DNA of 6,030 nt from Flavobacteriales bacterium UBA7878. Its GTDB lineage: Bacteria > Bacteroidota > Bacteroidia > Flavobacteriales > Schleiferiaceae. The notes beneath the pieces were generated by a model. It searched no databases and was not told the origin of the DNA. It was given only the letters and a program-made list of their open reading frames with translations. Numbering within the stretch: the stretch's first letter is position 1; every line of letters begins with the position of its first letter. The position numbers and the translations under genes are program-made. Location: positions 13,026 to 19,055 of the forward strand of contig DLRW01000016.1 in assembly GCA_002501205.1 (NCBI GenBank), given 5' to 3'. Below, one piece after another: positions 4,234 to 6,030 of the stretch.

Positions 4234-6030
4234 CTATCGGATTACAGCACCATTAGGCATATCAGCGGGTGCTGAAGTGAATTTAAGATTTCCCTCCGAA
4301 TCTTCCGCCATTAATATCATTCCCTGGCTCATTACTCCCCGCAATTTACGCGGAGCCAGATTCACCACTACTGACACCTTGGTTCCCGGCAAGTCTTCGG
4401 GTTTAAAATACTGGGCAATTCCACTGACAATACTCCGCTTTTCGAAACCTAAATCTACTTCCAGATGTAAAAGCTTATCCGCCTTTTTTACTTTCTGAGC
4501 GCTAAGAATAGTACCTACTCGGATATCAAGCTTGGTGAAATCCTCAAACTGTATTTCTTCCTTTAAGGCTTCATATTTGGGCTCAGCTTTGGCTGCCGCT
4601 GCGGCTTCCAATTTGGCTTTTTGGGCTTCAATAGTTTCATCTTCAATTTTTGAAAAGAGATACCCACCACTTTGAATACGATGCCCGGACTTAAGTAATT
4701 CCTGACTATTGCAATCCTCCCAAGCTAAAGCTTCGATTTGCAGATCTGTCCGCAATCGATTGGCGCTAAAAGGCATAAAAGGCTCCATTACTTGGGCCAA
4801 CTGAGCACAAATTTGAGCAGCCACATATAAGATGGTTCCTGCTCGCTCCGGGTCTTCCTTAATTTTCTTCCAGGGCTCTTGATCCGCCAGGTATTTATTC
4901 CCCAATCTGGCCAAGCCCATCATCCGGCTTAAAGCCTCTCGGAATCGATAGCTTTCTAAAGACTCAGCAATCGAAGCGGGTGTGACTGCCATTGCGGCTA
5001 AAGCCTCTTCATCCTCAGTACTGAAAGCTCCGGCTTGTGGGATTTCGCCTTCATAGTATTTCTGCATTAACACCTGTACCCGATTCACAAAATTACCCAG
5101 GATGGCAACCAACTCACTATTATTACGAGTTTGGAAATCGCTCCAGGTAAAATCATTGTCCTTACTCTCAGGAGCTGTAGCGGTTAAAACGTAGCGCAAT
5201 ACATCTTCCTTTCCTTCAAAATCCTCGAGGTACTCATGTAACCAAACCGCCCAATTACGGCTGGTAGATATTTTACGTCCCTCCAAATTGAGAAACTCAT
5301 TGGCTGGCACTTCATCTGCTAAATGAAAACCGCCGTGCTCCATCAACATAGCCGGGAAAATGATGCAATGGAAAACAATATTATCCTTACCGATAAAATG
5401 CACCAATTTGGTATCGTCCTTGGTCCAATAATCTTCCCAGGCGTCTCCCAGCAATTCCTTGGTAGCCGAAATGTAACCGATAGGCGCATCAAACCATACG
5501 TATAAAACCTTGCCCTCCGCATCATCAAGAGGAACAGGAATACCCCAATCCAAATCACGAGTCATGCTGCGTGCTTGCAAACCATCACCGCTATCTAACC
5601 AACTCATGCATTGGCCATATACATTGGGTTTCCAGTTTTTATGAGATTGAATGTAATCCTTGATTTTCCCACTCAAATGATCCAAGGGCAGGAACCAATG
5701 TTTGGTTTCCTTTAAAATGGGCTCCGCTCCACTTAAGCGACTCTTCGGATTAATGAGATCAGTAGGACTCAAAGAAGTACCACAATTCTCGCATTGATCC
5801 CCATAAGCCTCACCAAAATGACAATTAGGGCATTCACCCACAATAAAACGATCGGCAATAAACTGCTCTGCTTCAGGATCGAAATACTGCTGAGTTACCT
5901 TTTCCTCTAAAGATCCTTTTTCATAGAGCTTGGTAAAAAAGTCTTGCGCCGTTTTATGGTGTATCTCCTTACTGGTACGAGAAAACACATCGAAACTGAT
6001 GCCGATCTTATCCAAAGAATCGCGGATAAT
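4234..6030 (-). CDS. metG: Methionyl-tRNA synthetase, 5' end outside the window (partial)
   Basis: Charges tRNA-Met with methionine (class I, cytoplasmic). The frame stays open to the window edge: a TTG at 6015-6013 looks like a start but is internal, as five more in-frame codons (IIRDS) lead into the family block LDKIGISFDVFSRT. The window holds 598 residues; about 90 N-terminal residues, including HIGH, are missing. Seen in order: a zinc knuckle with four Cys, CPNC and CENC (5832-5782); VLYVWFDAPIGYISATK of the catalytic core; FIGKDN; the KMSKS-type loop as KISTS (5274-5260) followed by RNWAVW; the helical anticodon-binding domain; an Ala/Lys/Glu-rich linker; and a C-terminal OB-fold tRNA-binding domain of about 104 residues (4548-4237, FTKLDIRVG to NGAVIR) of the Trbp111/EMAP type, which in E. 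coli MetRS also mediates dimerisation. It heads a likely operon with DUF2461, 1 nt downstream. Its promoter is outside the window. Confidence 0.97.
   Translation of the reverse strand: MIRDSLDKIGISFDVFSRTSKEIHHKTAQDFFTKLYEKGSLEEKVTQQYFDPEAEQFIADRFIVGECPNCHFGEAYGDQCENCGTSLSPTDLINPKSRLSGAEPILKETKHWFLPLDHLSGKIKDYIQSHKNWKPNVYGQCMSWLDSGDGLQARSMTRDLDWGIPVPLDDAEGKVLYVWFDAPIGYISATKELLGDAWEDYWTKDDTKLVHFIGKDNIVFHCIIFPAMLMEHGGFHLADEVPANEFLNLEGRKISTSRNWAVWLHEYLEDFEGKEDVLRYVLTATAPESKDNDFTWSDFQTRNNSELVAILGNFVNRVQVLMQKYYEGEIPQAGAFSTEDEEALAAMAVTPASIAESLESYRFREALSRMMGLARLGNKYLADQEPWKKIKEDPERAGTILYVAAQICAQLAQVMEPFMPFSANRLRTDLQIEALAWEDCNSQELLKSGHRIQSGGYLFSKIEDETIEAQKAKLEAAAAAKAEPKYEALKEEIQFEDFTKLDIRVGTILSAQKVKKADKLLHLEVDLGFEKRSIVSGIAQYFKPEDLPGTKVSVVVNLAPRKLRGVMSQGMILMAEDSEGNLKFTSAPADMPNGAVIR

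Noticed and set aside
4172..4498. Plus-strand 108-residue ORF across the metG/DUF2461 junction
   Set aside because: It is antisense to two well-supported genes and shows no domain or RBS.
5323..5558. Small ORFs on both strands inside metG (5323-5505 and 5343-5558)
   Set aside because: They are shadows of the MetRS catalytic core coding sequence.
6013..6015. TTG as start codon of metG
   Set aside because: The frame continues upstream to the window edge with family-like sequence, and the HIGH motif required for activity must lie further upstream, so the TTG is an internal Leu codon.

Overview
The window looks like ordinary chromosomal core sequence from a member of the Bacteroidota, most likely a flavobacterium-like marine or environmental lineage. 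The phylum call rests on four things: a TAnnTTTG-type -7 box in front of the pyrophosphatase gene, almost no Shine-Dalgarno sequences before the starts, tRNA genes without an encoded CCA, and protein variants (KISTS in MetRS, DDKDPLD in pyrophosphatase) that I recall as typical of this phylum. Any finer placement is inference.

Left part, minus strand (1-1150): two arginine tRNA genes, tRNA-Arg(CCT) at 11-82 and tRNA-Arg(CCG) at 1079-1150, flank a 251-residue protein of unknown function with three predicted membrane segments and a soluble C-terminal domain. Each tRNA is preceded by a similar candidate promoter (ATTG, 20 nt, then a box ending in CTTTG).

Middle, plus strand (1287-3576): a tightly spaced three-gene run. 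It holds family I inorganic pyrophosphatase (ppa), a small single-pass membrane protein of unknown role, and a six-TM sensor histidine kinase with no response regulator next to it. The gaps are 11 nt and 2 nt, so co-transcription from the promoter just before ppa is likely.

Right part, minus strand (3573-6030): a DUF2461/TIGR02453-family protein lies directly downstream of methionyl-tRNA synthetase (metG), with 1 nt between them. metG runs off the right edge and lacks roughly its first 90 residues, including the HIGH motif. The kinase and DUF2461 genes converge and overlap by 4 bp, leaving no intergenic terminator between the two operons.

The tRNA, pyrophosphatase and MetRS genes share a translation theme: pyrophosphatase removes the PPi made by aminoacylation. 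Nothing in the sequence shows that the kinase, the small membrane protein or DUF2461 belong to that process. I see no mobile element, CRISPR array, defence system or biosynthetic cluster. The most open questions are the two unknown membrane proteins and the signal sensed by the orphan kinase.
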